Shown here piece by piece: positions 54,164 to 63,147 of a stretch of DNA of 64,000 bases. The notes beneath the pieces were generated by a model that was not told the origin of the DNA, did not search any database, and saw nothing but the letters and a program-made list of their open reading frames with translations. The translations under genes and the position numbers were made by a program. Where the stretch lies: NCBI GenBank assembly GCA_030157545.1, contig JAOAUN010000080.1, positions 20,705 to 84,704 of the forward strand, in the 5' to 3' direction. The DNA comes from Burkholderiaceae bacterium. Its GTDB lineage: Bacteria > Pseudomonadota > Gammaproteobacteria > Burkholderiales > Burkholderiaceae_D. Positions within the stretch are counted from its first letter, which is position 1. Each line of letters opens with the position of its first letter.

Positions 54164-54598
54164 TTATTCCGCAGCGATCAAGCAACTCAGCTGCCCCTGC
54201 GTTTCAATCAACAGCCCTGATTCAGGATCAGCGCGCCGGCCGCTAAACTGCATGCGGCCATTGCTGCGGTCTATGGTGAAATCTGCAGAGACCTCCTGCC
54301 CGCTGCGCGGATTCGATCCCAGACTGTGACAAGTTATTAGTTCCGCCCCCAAGTCACAACTGCAAATCTCGATCTGGCGGGTCATACAGCCGGCGGCCAG
54401 CTCCAGATTGCGTTTGACGTACTGGTGATCGAAGTTCACCACGATGTCATAGCGCTTGTTGCTGCTAACGGCACTACCTGCTGCAAATATATTTTCAGAC
54501 TTGATGACGCCGCTGCACGTATAGCGGATCACGCCCGTTTCAGCTTTAACCGGCATGCAAAAAAGCAGAGCTGCCAGAGCTGGTATGGCTATCCGCAT
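54164..54598 (-). CDS. Cysteine-containing exported protein beside soxZ
   Basis: 144 residues. Signal peptide about 1-19 (VKA). Cys residues occur in YTCSGV, GCMTRQIEICSCDLG, ITCHS and the final LSCLIAA. Start and soxZ stop overlap by one base (TGATG), so it is co-translated with soxYZ. No family recognised. A role in delivering or oxidising sulfur on SoxYZ is possible but only inferred from position. Confidence 0.65.
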   Translation of the reverse strand: MRIAIPALAALLFCMPVKAETGVIRYTCSGVIKSENIFAAGSAVSSNKRYDIVVNFDHQYVKRNLELAAGCMTRQIEICSCDLGAELITCHSLGSNPRSGQEVSADFTIDRSNGRMQFSGRRADPESGLLIETQGQLSCLIAAE

Positions 54599-54909
54599 CA
54601 GCTGACCAGTGTTTCGTCGCTGCGGGTGTCGCCCAGATTGTCGCGCCAGCTCACTTCTATCCGGTCACCCTTGGCGGCACCCTTGAAGTTGAAGGCAATA
54701 TAAGGATTCTGCGACACTGCCATACCGAGTTGCGCATCCAGCACGACTTTGTCATTGCAGCGCGCGACTAGTGTTTCGATGTAATGGGCCGGTATGTAAT
54801 TACCGGATTCGTCCTTGCGCAGTCCGGTTTCCATGACGTGCTTTACCATCAGCTTGACTTCGACCACATCCTTGATCAGCATTGCGCGTATGCGCATTGG
54901 TTCGCTCAT
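54598..54909 (-). CDS. soxZ: Sulfur-carrier partner SoxZ
   Basis: 103 residues, usual length. PMRIRAMLIKDVVEVKLMVKHVMETGLRKD and ARCNDKVVLDAQLGMAVSQNPYIAFNF match SoxZ, which binds SoxY to form the periplasmic carrier of sulfur compounds. The remaining sox genes (soxAX, soxB, soxCD) are not seen in the window. Confidence 0.93.
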   Translation of the reverse strand: MSEPMRIRAMLIKDVVEVKLMVKHVMETGLRKDESGNYIPAHYIETLVARCNDKVVLDAQLGMAVSQNPYIAFNFKGAAKGDRIEVSWRDNLGDTRSDETLVS

Positions 54910-54933
54910 ATTGCCTCCGTCTTTTTTATAATC

Positions 54934-55398
54934 TCAGCCGCAACCACCGCCGCCTGCGCGCACTTTGATCATGGTGCTACCGACGTAGAATTTTCCTTCG
55001 GCCTTTACCAATCCATAGATGGTGGATGTCTCGCCCATCTTGATACGGGTACTGATGACTGCATCGGTGCCGGGCGGAATGGTGAAAGTCGCCGTCATTG
55101 GCAGCGGATTTTTCTGCACCAGCACGGCCATGAATTCGGTTTGCGGAATCTTGCTTTCGAAAGACAAAGGCACGACGGCGCCACTGCTGACCATTTCGGG
55201 GCCGGACAGAATTACCGCGTCACTATTGACGACATTGGCAGCGCCCAGTTCAGCCAGCGCCTCTTTCAGGGTTTTGACATCAAACAGCCTGGTATTCCAG
55301 TCGGCCGCGAAAACGTCCGAAGGTTTTAGTATGCCTGCAGTAAACGCCAGGCCCAGCGCTGCGCTGATATGCAACAGATCACGTCGTTGTCGATCCAT
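54934..55398 (-). CDS. soxY: Sulfur-carrier protein SoxY (variant tail)
   Basis: 154 residues. A Tat-like signal (RQRRDLLHISAALGLAFTA) precedes the SoxY domain. The usual C-terminal GGCGG arm that carries thiosulfate on its Cys is here AGGGGCG, so the Cys is next to last and the arm is one Gly short. The Cys is kept, so it may still carry sulfur. No other sox genes are nearby, so this is an orphan soxYZ pair plus a cysteine-containing protein. Confidence 0.9.
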   Translation of the reverse strand: MDRQRRDLLHISAALGLAFTAGILKPSDVFAADWNTRLFDVKTLKEALAELGAANVVNSDAVILSGPEMVSSGAVVPLSFESKIPQTEFMAVLVQKNPLPMTATFTIPPGTDAVISTRIKMGETSTIYGLVKAEGKFYVGSTMIKVRAGGGGCG

Positions 55399-55485
55399 CT
55401 TGTCTCCTGCCAGTTTTATTTGAATTCGTTTTTTATTTTATTCGATAATAGAGACCGGCAGCATTATCGGCAAGCCAAAATAAAC

Positions 55486-55528
55486 ATGGCCTCCATACCA
55501 TACGCCAGGCGTATGACATGGAGACCAT
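55486..55528. terminator. Interrupted 43-bp palindrome downstream of the aminotransferase
   Basis: ATGG-c-CTCCAT-ac-CATACGCC-a-GGCGTATG-ac-ATGGAG-a-CCAT is almost fully symmetric. On the minus strand it follows the aminotransferase stop by 22 bp and ends near TTTATTTTGG. It may be a strong terminator or a regulatory hairpin. Confidence 0.55.
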
Positions 55529-55550
55529 TATTGAGGATACTGTTTGAAGA

Positions 55551-56678
55551 TTAGTTAAGTTTGGCGAGTGCGCTGCTCAGATGCTCGACGGTGCGGTCTA
55601 TATGCTGGAGTTTCTCCAGGCCAAACAGGCCAATACGGAAAGTCCTGAAATCTGCGCGTTCGCCACATTGCAACGGCACACCGGCTGCAGTCTGCAAACC
55701 CAGTGCGACAAACTTTTTACCGTTCTGGATGTCAGGGTCGGTCGTGTAACTGACCACCACGCATGGTGCCTGGAAGCCGGCCGCAGCGACACTCTTGAAA
55801 CCTTTTTCTTCCATCAGCTGACGTACTTTGGTGCCGAGAATTTCCTGCTGCTTTTTCAGGTTGGCGAAACCATAGGACTGGGTTTCTTTCATCACGTCAC
55901 GCAGCACTTTGAGAGAATCGGTCGGCATCGTGGTGTGATACACATGCGCGCCGCCTTCGTAAGTTTCCATGATCTGCAACCATTTTTTCAGGTCGCACGA
56001 ATAGCTGGTGCTGGATGTGGCATCGATTTTCTGACGCGCACGCTCGCTCATGGCGATCAGTGCGCAGCAAGGTGAACTGCTCCAGCCTTTTTGCGGCGCA
56101 CTGATGATGATGTCGACCTTGGTTGCAACCATGTCAACCCACATCGCGCCGGACGCGATGCAATCGAGCACGAAGAGACCATCAACAGACTCTACTGCCT
56201 CACCAACTGCACGCAGATAATCTGGCGGCAGAATCATGCCGGCCGATGTTTCAACGTGAGGCGCAAAAACCATGGCTGGTTTTTCTCGCTTGATCCAGGC
56301 GACGACTTCATCGATTGGAGGCGGCGCAAATGCACCTTCAAATTCGTCGCTAGCTTGCCTGCCTTGAATGACAGTGACATCCGAGGCGATTTTGCCGGCG
56401 TCAAAAATCTGCGTCCAGCGGAAACTGAACCAGCCATTACGGATTACCAGACATTTTTTATCGGTGGCGAACTGGCGCGCGACGGCTTCCATACCGTAGG
56501 TTCCGCTACCCGGCACAACTAACGCTGATTTGGCGTTATAGACTTCTTTAAGAACGGCCGAAATGTCGGTAATAATGCCTTTGAAAGCATTCGACATGTG
56601 GTTCAGCGAGCGATCGGTATAGACGACTGAAAATTCAAGCAGTCCATCCGGATCAACGTTGGGAAGCAAGCCGGGCAT
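55551..56678 (-). CDS. Class V aminotransferase (serine/alanine-glyoxylate type)
   Basis: 375 residues. PLP-dependent fold type I: VPGSGTYGMEAV, then DCIASGAMWVDM, then APQKGWSSSP with the probable PLP Lys. The motifs fit serine- or alanine-glyoxylate aminotransferases and their relatives; the precise substrate is unclear. It is divergent from fhs. A C1 or glyoxylate link with formate-THF ligase is possible. Confidence 0.85.
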   Translation of the reverse strand: MPGLLPNVDPDGLLEFSVVYTDRSLNHMSNAFKGIITDISAVLKEVYNAKSALVVPGSGTYGMEAVARQFATDKKCLVIRNGWFSFRWTQIFDAGKIASDVTVIQGRQASDEFEGAFAPPPIDEVVAWIKREKPAMVFAPHVETSAGMILPPDYLRAVGEAVESVDGLFVLDCIASGAMWVDMVATKVDIIISAPQKGWSSSPCCALIAMSERARQKIDATSSTSYSCDLKKWLQIMETYEGGAHVYHTTMPTDSLKVLRDVMKETQSYGFANLKKQQEILGTKVRQLMEEKGFKSVAAAGFQAPCVVVSYTTDPDIQNGKKFVALGLQTAAGVPLQCGERADFRTFRIGLFGLEKLQHIDRTVEHLSSALAKLN

Positions 56679-56913
56679 AGTTATTCCTGAAATGGTGAAA
56701 ATGATTTTTGCATCGCTCTGTGACTGCCGTCGTGAGCAAATAAGTCGCTAAGTTTAACAGAGGTCTTCCTCTGCGATGTTTTACCCCTACCGCCAACATG
56801 CCGAGCCTGGCACCAAAAGTATTTACTACTTTGTTTTCTGCTTATGTTGTGTTTTATCTGTGTCACTATAAAATTGCGCCTTCAAATAAATCGTCCAGAA
56901 ATCCGGGGAATGT
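56679..56913. other. Intergenic region before fhs
   Basis: 235 bp between divergent genes. A small hairpin AGAGG-TCTT-CCTCT is at 56760-56773. A likely -10 box TATAAA lies at 56867-56872 with no good -35. No riboswitch recognised. Confidence 0.45.
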
Positions 56914-58584
56914 ATGCACAGCGATATCGAAATTGCACAAGTAGCAAGAATGAAAAAAATTACTGATATTGCAAGTGAGCTCGGCATTCCTGAAGAGTCG
57001 ATAGAGCCATATGGTCATTACAAGGGCAAGATTGCGCTTGATTACCTCGATAGTCTTGAGCAAAAACCAGAAGGCAAATTGATTCTTGTGACAGCGATCA
57101 GCCCGACACCGGCTGGCGAAGGCAAGACCACCACCACGGTAGGACTGGGCGACGCGCTCAACCGCATTGGCAAAAAAACCATCATCTGCCTGCGCGAGCC
57201 TTCACTCGGCCCGGTCTTTGGTCTCAAAGGCGGCGCCACCGGTGGCGGCTATGCGCAAGTCGTGCCAATGGAAGACATCAACCTGCATTTCACCGGTGAC
57301 TTTGCCGCCATTGCACTGGCCAACAATCTGCTGGCCGCTATGGTCGACAACCATATTCATCATGGCAATGCGCTCGACATTGATCCGCGCCGCGTTGCAT
57401 TGAAGCGCGTGGTCGACATCAATGACCGTGCGCTGCGCAAGATCGTCGTCGGTCAGGGTGGCGTGGCGAACGGTTTTTTACGTGAAGATGGTTTCGATAT
57501 CGTCGTCGCCTCCGAAGTCATGGCGATCTTTTGTCTCGCCACTTCCATTGACGATCTGAAGAACCGGCTCGGCGATATCGTTGTTGGATATACGCGTGCT
57601 GACAAGGCTGTCACGGCGCGCGAACTGAATGCGCATGGCGCAATGACCGTACTGCTGAAAAATGCGCTGAAACCGAACCTGGTGCAGACGCTGGAAAACA
57701 ATCCGGCTTTCGTGCATGGTGGCCCGTTCGCCAATATTGCGCACGGTTGCAATTCACTGATCGCCACGCGCAGCGCTTTGAAGATGGCCGACTATGTCGT
57801 CACCGAAGCGGGCTTTGGCGCTGACCTCGGCGCAGAGAAATTCCTGAGCATTAAATGCCGCAAGTCCGGCCTGCAAGTCGCCGCCTGTGTGGTTGTGGCG
57901 ACCATACGCGCATTGAAGTACCACGGCGGTGTCGATGTGGGCCACATCAACCAGGAAAATCTGGACGCGCTGCGGGGCGGACTGGTAAATCTGGAAAAGC
58001 ATGTCACCAATATCAATGAGCATTACGGCGTGCCGGTCGTAGTGTCGATCAATCGCTTCAGCTTCGACACCGATGCCGAGATCGCCCTGCTCACAAAGCG
58101 CATGCAGGAAATCGGCGTCAAGATCGTGCTGGCAAATCATTGGGCCGAAGGCGGCGCTGGCGCAATAGAACTTGCAGAAGAAGTCGTGCGTATGGCCGAA
58201 AAGCCAAACACACAAAAATATTTATATGATGACGCCGACACGCTGTGGGAAAAGCTCAACAAGGTCGCCACCAAAGTCTACGGTGCGTCCGGCATTGCAG
58301 CAACCGCAAAGGTACGCCAGCAATTGCAGAAGTGGCAGGAACAAGGTTACGGGCATTACCCGATTTGCGTGGCCAAGACGCAGTCATCTTTTTCGACTGA
58401 CCCGAACCTGCGTGGCGCACCGGTCGGCCACGTAGTCACCGTGCGTGAAGTCCGCCTCAACGCCGGCGCGCAATTCATTGTGATGGTGTGCGGCGACTTG
58501 ATGACGATGCCGGGCCTGCCAAAAATTCCGAGCGCAGAAAAAATCGACATCGATGAATTAGGCAAAGTAGTCGGATTATTTTAA
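56914..58584 (+). CDS. fhs: Formate-tetrahydrofolate ligase
   Basis: 556 residues, the usual length. Joins formate to tetrahydrofolate with ATP to give 10-formyl-[21 protein letters not shown] is the ATP-binding loop, [23 protein letters not shown] and [15 protein letters not shown] are family signatures, and [11 protein letters not shown] lies near the end. It might reuse formate released by BoxC, but the two are far apart and this link is only a thought. The next gene follows by 17 bp. Confidence 0.97.
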   Translation: MHSDIEIAQVARMKKITDIASELGIPEESIEPYGHYKGKIALDYLDSLEQKPEGKLILVTAISPTPAGEGKTTTTVGLGDALNRIGKKTIICLREPSLGPVFGLKGGATGGGYAQVVPMEDINLHFTGDFAAIALANNLLAAMVDNHIHHGNALDIDPRRVALKRVVDINDRALRKIVVGQGGVANGFLREDGFDIVVASEVMAIFCLATSIDDLKNRLGDIVVGYTRADKAVTARELNAHGAMTVLLKNALKPNLVQTLENNPAFVHGGPFANIAHGCNSLIATRSALKMADYVVTEAGFGADLGAEKFLSIKCRKSGLQVAACVVVATIRALKYHGGVDVGHINQENLDALRGGLVNLEKHVTNINEHYGVPVVVSINRFSFDTDAEIALLTKRMQEIGVKIVLANHWAEGGAGAIELAEEVVRMAEKPNTQKYLYDDADTLWEKLNKVATKVYGASGIAATAKVRQQLQKWQEQGYGHYPICVAKTQSSFSTDPNLRGAPVGHVVTVREVRLNAGAQFIVMVCGDLMTMPGLPKIPSAEKIDIDELGKVVGLF

Positions 58585-58601
58585 ATTATTCAAGGCCAGC
58601 C

Positions 58602-59579
58602 ATGCGCGCAGCAATCTACACCAGTAAGGGACCGGCAGCGGAAGTGCTGAAAGTCGTGAATATGCCAGTCCCGGAACCGGGCAATGCTGAAGTGCGCGTG
58701 AAGATCGCCTACAGCGGCGTCAATCCGTCTGATGTGAAATCACGCGCTGGCATCGCCAGCCGCACTGGCGGTTATCCGGAAGTCACGCCGCACAGCGACG
58801 GCGCCGGCGTGGTCGACAAACTGGGCCCAGGTGCGCCCGCCAGTTTGCTGGGCCAGCGGGTCTGGATTTTCAATGCGCAGTGGGATAGGCCATACGGCAG
58901 CGCAGCCGAATATGTGACGCTGCCTGCCGCGCAAGTTGTTCCCCTGCCTGACGCTGTGTCGTTTGAGACTGGCGCATCGATTGCGATTCCACTCATGACG
59001 GCGATGTATGCAGTACAAGCCTGCGGCTCGCTCGCCGGCAAAACCGTATTGATTCCGGGTGCTGCCGGCAGTGTCGGCTTTTATGCGGCGCAACTGGCCA
59101 GCCGCGCTGGTGCGCGCGTGATCGCTATTGTCAGCAGCGACGAGAAAGCTGCCATCGCTCGTGCCGCCGGTGCGGCTGCGGTCATCAACTATCGTAACGA
59201 AGATTTGGTGGCGCGTGTGCAGGCTTTGACTGATGGACGTGGTGCGGACTTCATCATCGAAGTTGATGCTGCTGCGCATGCTCCGCTGTACGGCAACCTG
59301 CTGGCGTTTGAAGGTAAAGCAATTATTTACGGCACCAACAATCCGCAGATTACGGCACCCTTTGGCCCGATGATCATCGGCTTTGTGACGATGGTATTTT
59401 TTATTGTCTATCGCTTGCCGCCGGCAGCACTGAAAAAAGTGATTGATGCCGTTGCAGAAGTATTGCTTCTTCCAGGCTTTCAGCATCCACCGACAGCGAT
59501 TTATCCTCTGGAAGAAATCGCTGCCGCGCACCAGCAGGTTGAGCGCGGCGCGAATGCCAAAGTACTGATCCGTCTTTAA
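58602..59579 (+). CDS. Zinc-free MDR oxidoreductase (quinone oxidoreductase type)
   Basis: 325 residues. Medium-chain reductase: SGVNPSDVKSRAG, then VLIPGAAGSVGFYAAQLASRAGARVIAIV as the NADPH motif, and TDGRGADFIIEVD. No structural or catalytic zinc Cys. It probably reduces quinones or enones. It lies in the fhs operon direction. Confidence 0.88.
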   Translation: MRAAIYTSKGPAAEVLKVVNMPVPEPGNAEVRVKIAYSGVNPSDVKSRAGIASRTGGYPEVTPHSDGAGVVDKLGPGAPASLLGQRVWIFNAQWDRPYGSAAEYVTLPAAQVVPLPDAVSFETGASIAIPLMTAMYAVQACGSLAGKTVLIPGAAGSVGFYAAQLASRAGARVIAIVSSDEKAAIARAAGAAAVINYRNEDLVARVQALTDGRGADFIIEVDAAAHAPLYGNLLAFEGKAIIYGTNNPQITAPFGPMIIGFVTMVFFIVYRLPPAALKKVIDAVAEVLLLPGFQHPPTAIYPLEEIAAAHQQVERGANAKVLIRL

Positions 59580-59642
59580 CAATCCAGGCAATCGCTGCGG
59601 CGCGTAGCCGCATCATTCAAGTCTTCGCATAAGATTTTTATC

Positions 59643-59669
59643 GCGGGGCACGCCAAATGCGTGCCCCGC
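59643..59669 (+). terminator. Hairpin terminator after the oxidoreductase
   Basis: A perfect 11-bp stem GCGGGGCACGC / GCGTGCCCCGC with a 5-nt loop, followed by TTTCACTGCTTC. The T-run is short, but the stem is strong. Confidence 0.7.
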
Positions 59670-59788
59670 TTTCACTGCTTCAAAAATAGATAATCCAACC
59701 CAAAAAAAGAACGACTATTTTTACAGGTAATATGGCCGCGTAATACTGCAGGAGATTCTCATTATCTTAATAACAAGAGGAGACATCC

Positions 59789-61414
59789 ATGAATTCTGCT
59801 TTAAAACTCGGCCTGCTGTTTTTTTCATTTGCACTTGCTGCATGCTCTACCTCCCCCACTGTACGTCCTCAAGCCTGGTCTACGCCTGAAGCAGTCGTTG
59901 CGCCGTCCTCTTTTAGTGGTGTTCACGGACTGGCGATTGATGCAAAAGGCCGCCTGCTGGCCGGCTCAGTGCTAGGCAATAGCATATGGGAAGTCGACCG
60001 CCAGACCGGCGCCGCACGTATCCTGATTGGCGGCCCCGAAGGTCAGGCGGACGATATCGCAATCGGCCCTAATGGCGAAATGGCGTGGACGTCATTTTTG
60101 CAAGGCGTGATCCGCTATCGCGAAAACGATGGCGCCGCGATCCGTGTGCTGGCCAAGGATCTGCCCGGCATCAATTCACTGGCTTTTGACCAGAAAAACG
60201 GCAAGCTCTATGCGAGCCAGGTTTTTCTGGGTGACGCAATGTGGGAAATTGATGTCGCCGGCAATCAGCCGCCACGCCAGATCGCCAAAGGCATGGGTGG
60301 CTTCAATGGTTTTGAAGTCGGACCGGACGGCATGATTTACGGCCCCTTGTGGTTCAAGGGCCAGGTCACCAAAATGAATCCGGCCGATGGCGCAATCACC
60401 ATCATTGCCGACGGCTTCAAGGTGCCTGCTGCTGCCAATCTCGATGGCAAGGGCAATCTGTGGGTCGTTGATACGCGCGCCGGCGAACTATTGAAAGTGA
60501 ATTTAGCCAGCGGCCAAAAAACGATGGTGCAAAAATTAAGCAGCGCCATCGATAACCTCGCCATTGCGCCAGAAGGCACGATCTATGTATCCAACATGGC
60601 AGACAACGGTGTGCAGGCGTTCGACCCTGCTACCGGTTCCTTGCGCCAGCTCACCAGTGGCAAGCTCGCGGTACCGGGCGGAATCAAGCTTGATGGCAAG
60701 CAGTTGTTTGTCGCCGATGTTTTCGGTTTCCGTCAGGTGGATATCAACAGCGGTGCCGTGCGCGATATTTTCCGTATGCAGGCCTCCGAGCTGGAGTATC
60801 CGTTTTCGGTCGGCCTGTCGGCAACGCACTATGCACTGACCTCATGGTTTACTGGTTCAGTTCAGATTGTGAATCGTGCCACGCAAAAAACCGTGGCGAT
60901 GCTGCATGGCCTGAAGGCACCAATGGATGCGCAATTTCTGCCGGATGGCAGCGTGGTCTATGCAGAAATCGCGACTGGTACTATCACCCGCGCCAGCGGT
61001 GCCGATTTCAGCGAACGAAAAGTGATTGCCTCTGATCTGGCTGGTCCGGTACAGCTGCTGGTTGGTCCTAACAATGATCTGTACGTGACCGAAGCTGCCG
61101 GCAATCTGACGCGCATTCAACTTGCCGATGGCAGCAAGACCATCGTTGCCGACAAACTGGCCTTGCCCGAAGGACTCGCCTTCACCCCCTGGGGCAGTAT
61201 CGTGGTCGCGGAAGCAGCGGCGCGCCGCCTGACTGAAATCGATTTGGCTACAGGCGCACGACACACCGTTGCCGAGAATCTGGCTATCGGACTCGAAGCC
61301 GGTCCGGGACTGCCACCACCGTATGTGGCCACCGGCGTAGCGGTAAGTGCGGATGGCACGGTGTATGTGAGTGCCGACCGTAACAATGCGATTTACAAGA
61401 TCAGGCCGCGTTAA
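59789..61414 (+). CDS. Beta-propeller lipoprotein (SMP-30/NHL-like)
   Basis: 541 residues. AGAGG precedes the start. A lipobox LAAC (Cys19) makes it a lipoprotein. The rest is a row of propeller blades with repeated motifs such as GVHGLAIDAKGRLLAGS, QADDIAIGPNGEMAWTS, GPDGMIYGPLWFKG, AANLDGKGNLWVVDT and PEGLAFTPWGSIVVAE, enough for two propellers of about six blades each. It resembles SMP-30/gluconolactonase or NHL proteins. Ligand unknown. Stand-alone gene with a leader of about 120 bp after a terminator. Confidence 0.82.
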   Translation: MNSALKLGLLFFSFALAACSTSPTVRPQAWSTPEAVVAPSSFSGVHGLAIDAKGRLLAGSVLGNSIWEVDRQTGAARILIGGPEGQADDIAIGPNGEMAWTSFLQGVIRYRENDGAAIRVLAKDLPGINSLAFDQKNGKLYASQVFLGDAMWEIDVAGNQPPRQIAKGMGGFNGFEVGPDGMIYGPLWFKGQVTKMNPADGAITIIADGFKVPAAANLDGKGNLWVVDTRAGELLKVNLASGQKTMVQKLSSAIDNLAIAPEGTIYVSNMADNGVQAFDPATGSLRQLTSGKLAVPGGIKLDGKQLFVADVFGFRQVDINSGAVRDIFRMQASELEYPFSVGLSATHYALTSWFTGSVQIVNRATQKTVAMLHGLKAPMDAQFLPDGSVVYAEIATGTITRASGADFSERKVIASDLAGPVQLLVGPNNDLYVTEAAGNLTRIQLADGSKTIVADKLALPEGLAFTPWGSIVVAEAAARRLTEIDLATGARHTVAENLAIGLEAGPGLPPPYVATGVAVSADGTVYVSADRNNAIYKIRPR

Positions 61415-61495
61415 TTATCTGCTGCATTTCAACTGGCGGCATCATTCTGAATAAGGGTGGTGCCGTTTTTTGGTTTAAATTCACTCCATAAAACA

Positions 61496-61538
61496 ACATA
61501 AATTTGATCAAAAATACGGTTTTTGATAAAGTTTATGT
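61496..61538. promoter_or_regulatory. hipBA operator: 19-bp inverted repeat ending at the start codon
   Basis: Left arm (61496-61514) begins ACATAAA and ends TCAAAAA, right arm (61520-61538) begins TTTTTGAT and ends TTTATGT; 17 of 19 positions are symmetric across a 5-bp centre. The right arm ends one base before the hipB ATG, so HipB binding would cover the promoter and start site. Confidence 0.75.
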
Positions 61539-61904
61539 ATGTCCAAGCTTTCGCCGTCCCTCTCCAGCCTCCCGCCAGAGGTCACCAGTTCACTCGCCCG
61601 CATGGGTGAGAATCTGGCATTGGCGCGCGTGCGACGCAAGGAATCGCAACGTCAGTGGGCGCAGCGAATCGGTATTTCCGTACCCACCCTGATCAGGATG
61701 GAACGCGGCGACCCTGGTGTCAGTGCCGGTATCTACGCAACAGCACTATGGATGATGGGACGTTCGGCTGCCCTTGGCGAACTGGCTGACCCCGATAAAG
61801 ATCTGGGCGCGCTCGAACTCGACGTTCGGGCTGCGACGCATACTCGCGCTGTAAGATCAAAAACATCAATCGCTGCCCGGCTGGCGAAGAAGCTTTCACC
61901 ATGA
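61539..61904 (+). CDS. hipB: HipB-like antitoxin and repressor
   Basis: 121 residues. XRE helix-turn-helix: RRKESQRQWAQRIGISVPTLIRMERGDPGVSAG. The start lies directly after the operator and has no Shine-Dalgarno, so it may be translated from a leaderless or nearly leaderless mRNA. It overlaps hipA by 4 bp (ATGA). It should neutralise HipA and repress the operon. Confidence 0.88.
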   Translation: MSKLSPSLSSLPPEVTSSLARMGENLALARVRRKESQRQWAQRIGISVPTLIRMERGDPGVSAGIYATALWMMGRSAALGELADPDKDLGALELDVRAATHTRAVRSKTSIAARLAKKLSP

Positions 61905-63133
61905 ATAGCGCGTCTTCGTATCCGGTGCCTGATACGCTTTTTCTTTGGTATCTGGGCGACCCAAAACTGCCGGTACTTGTTGGTGAAATCAAACTAGTCG
62001 TGTCCTTGCGAGGTGTGTCACTGCGCTATGCGCCCGGCTGGCTGCAATCCGGCTTCCCGTTGAGCGAGGATTTGCCGTTAATTGATATTGAACATATGCC
62101 ACGCGAAAAAGAAACGGCTGCGGGAGCGGTCGATGATGCGCGACCGGATCGCTGGGGCGAACGCGTCATCCGCCTGATTGAATGGCCGCCGAGATTATCG
62201 CTGTTGGAAATGCTTTTTTTTGCTGGTGACAATCGCTTCGGCGCACTAGGTGTTTCGCAATCCCGTGACGTCTATGTTCCCAACAAAACCGAAGCTTTGC
62301 CCAAACTGGCGGATGTGAATGCTGTGCACGATGTGGTGCGCAAAGTGATTGCTGGTGAGTCTGTCAGTGAAAAATTCAGGCGACTGATCGCACCTGGAGC
62401 GACTATGGGTGGCGCCAGACCCAAAGCTCTCATAGAGATAGATGACGTGCAATGGGTATTGAAATTCGCTGAAGAACGCGGCTCACCCGACCCCTTGATT
62501 GAACATGCCAGCATGACACTGGCGGCACTGGCAGGCATCACCGTGGCCGAGACAAAACCCATCAAACTTGGACACGGCATGGCAGTTGCCATTAAAAGGT
62601 TTGACCGCGCTGGCAATCGGCGGCTGCATACATTGTCTGCGAATGTAGCGCTGAAATCAGCCGGATCCAGTTTGTCCTATCCTGCACTTGCCCAACTCTT
62701 ACGCAGGCGCGGCGATAGTGACGGCAGCATTAATCAGCAACAGATGCGTGAGTTGTTCCGCCGGCTGATTTTCAATATCCTGATCGACAACACAGATGAT
62801 CACGAAAAAAATCACGTATTACTTTTAACAGACTCTCAACATTATCTTCTGTCCCCTGCCTTCGATATCCTGCCAACAGGACATGCACTAGGCTATCAGG
62901 CTATGGATGTCGGCAAAGAAGGTGCCTTGTCGGATGTCGAGAATGCACTATCCATGTCGTCTTCTTACGGACTGAATCGGCATGAGGCGATAGCAGAGGC
63001 AAAGAGGGTATCTGGCATTGTTGATCAGTGGCAGTCACACTTTGCAAAAAATAATATTGATAAAAATACGATAGCTATGCTGGCCAATCAAATTGATCGG
63101 CCCCACCTGCTTGAACAGCGAAGTTCATTTTGA
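61901..63133 (+). CDS. hipA: HipA-family serine/threonine kinase toxin
   Basis: 410 residues. A short N-terminal subdomain (VGEIKLVVSLRGVSLRYAPGWL) precedes the kinase domain with MGGARPKALIEIDDVQWVLKF, then the catalytic NILIDNTDDHEKNHVLLL with Asp and Asn, and LLSPAFDILPT as the metal-binding motif. Kinases of this family phosphorylate aminoacyl-tRNA synthetases and cause growth arrest. The target cannot be told from sequence. The pair hipBA is complete and looks functional. Confidence 0.9.
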   Translation: MNSASSYPVPDTLFLWYLGDPKLPVLVGEIKLVVSLRGVSLRYAPGWLQSGFPLSEDLPLIDIEHMPREKETAAGAVDDARPDRWGERVIRLIEWPPRLSLLEMLFFAGDNRFGALGVSQSRDVYVPNKTEALPKLADVNAVHDVVRKVIAGESVSEKFRRLIAPGATMGGARPKALIEIDDVQWVLKFAEERGSPDPLIEHASMTLAALAGITVAETKPIKLGHGMAVAIKRFDRAGNRRLHTLSANVALKSAGSSLSYPALAQLLRRRGDSDGSINQQQMRELFRRLIFNILIDNTDDHEKNHVLLLTDSQHYLLSPAFDILPTGHALGYQAMDVGKEGALSDVENALSMSSSYGLNRHEAIAEAKRVSGIVDQWQSHFAKNNIDKNTIAMLANQIDRPHLLEQRSSF

Positions 63134-63147
63134 GGGAATGGCGATCT

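Noticed and set aside
56760..56773. Hairpin before fhs as a riboswitch
   Set aside because: A single 5-bp stem without conserved flanking sequence does not fit any riboswitch class I know.
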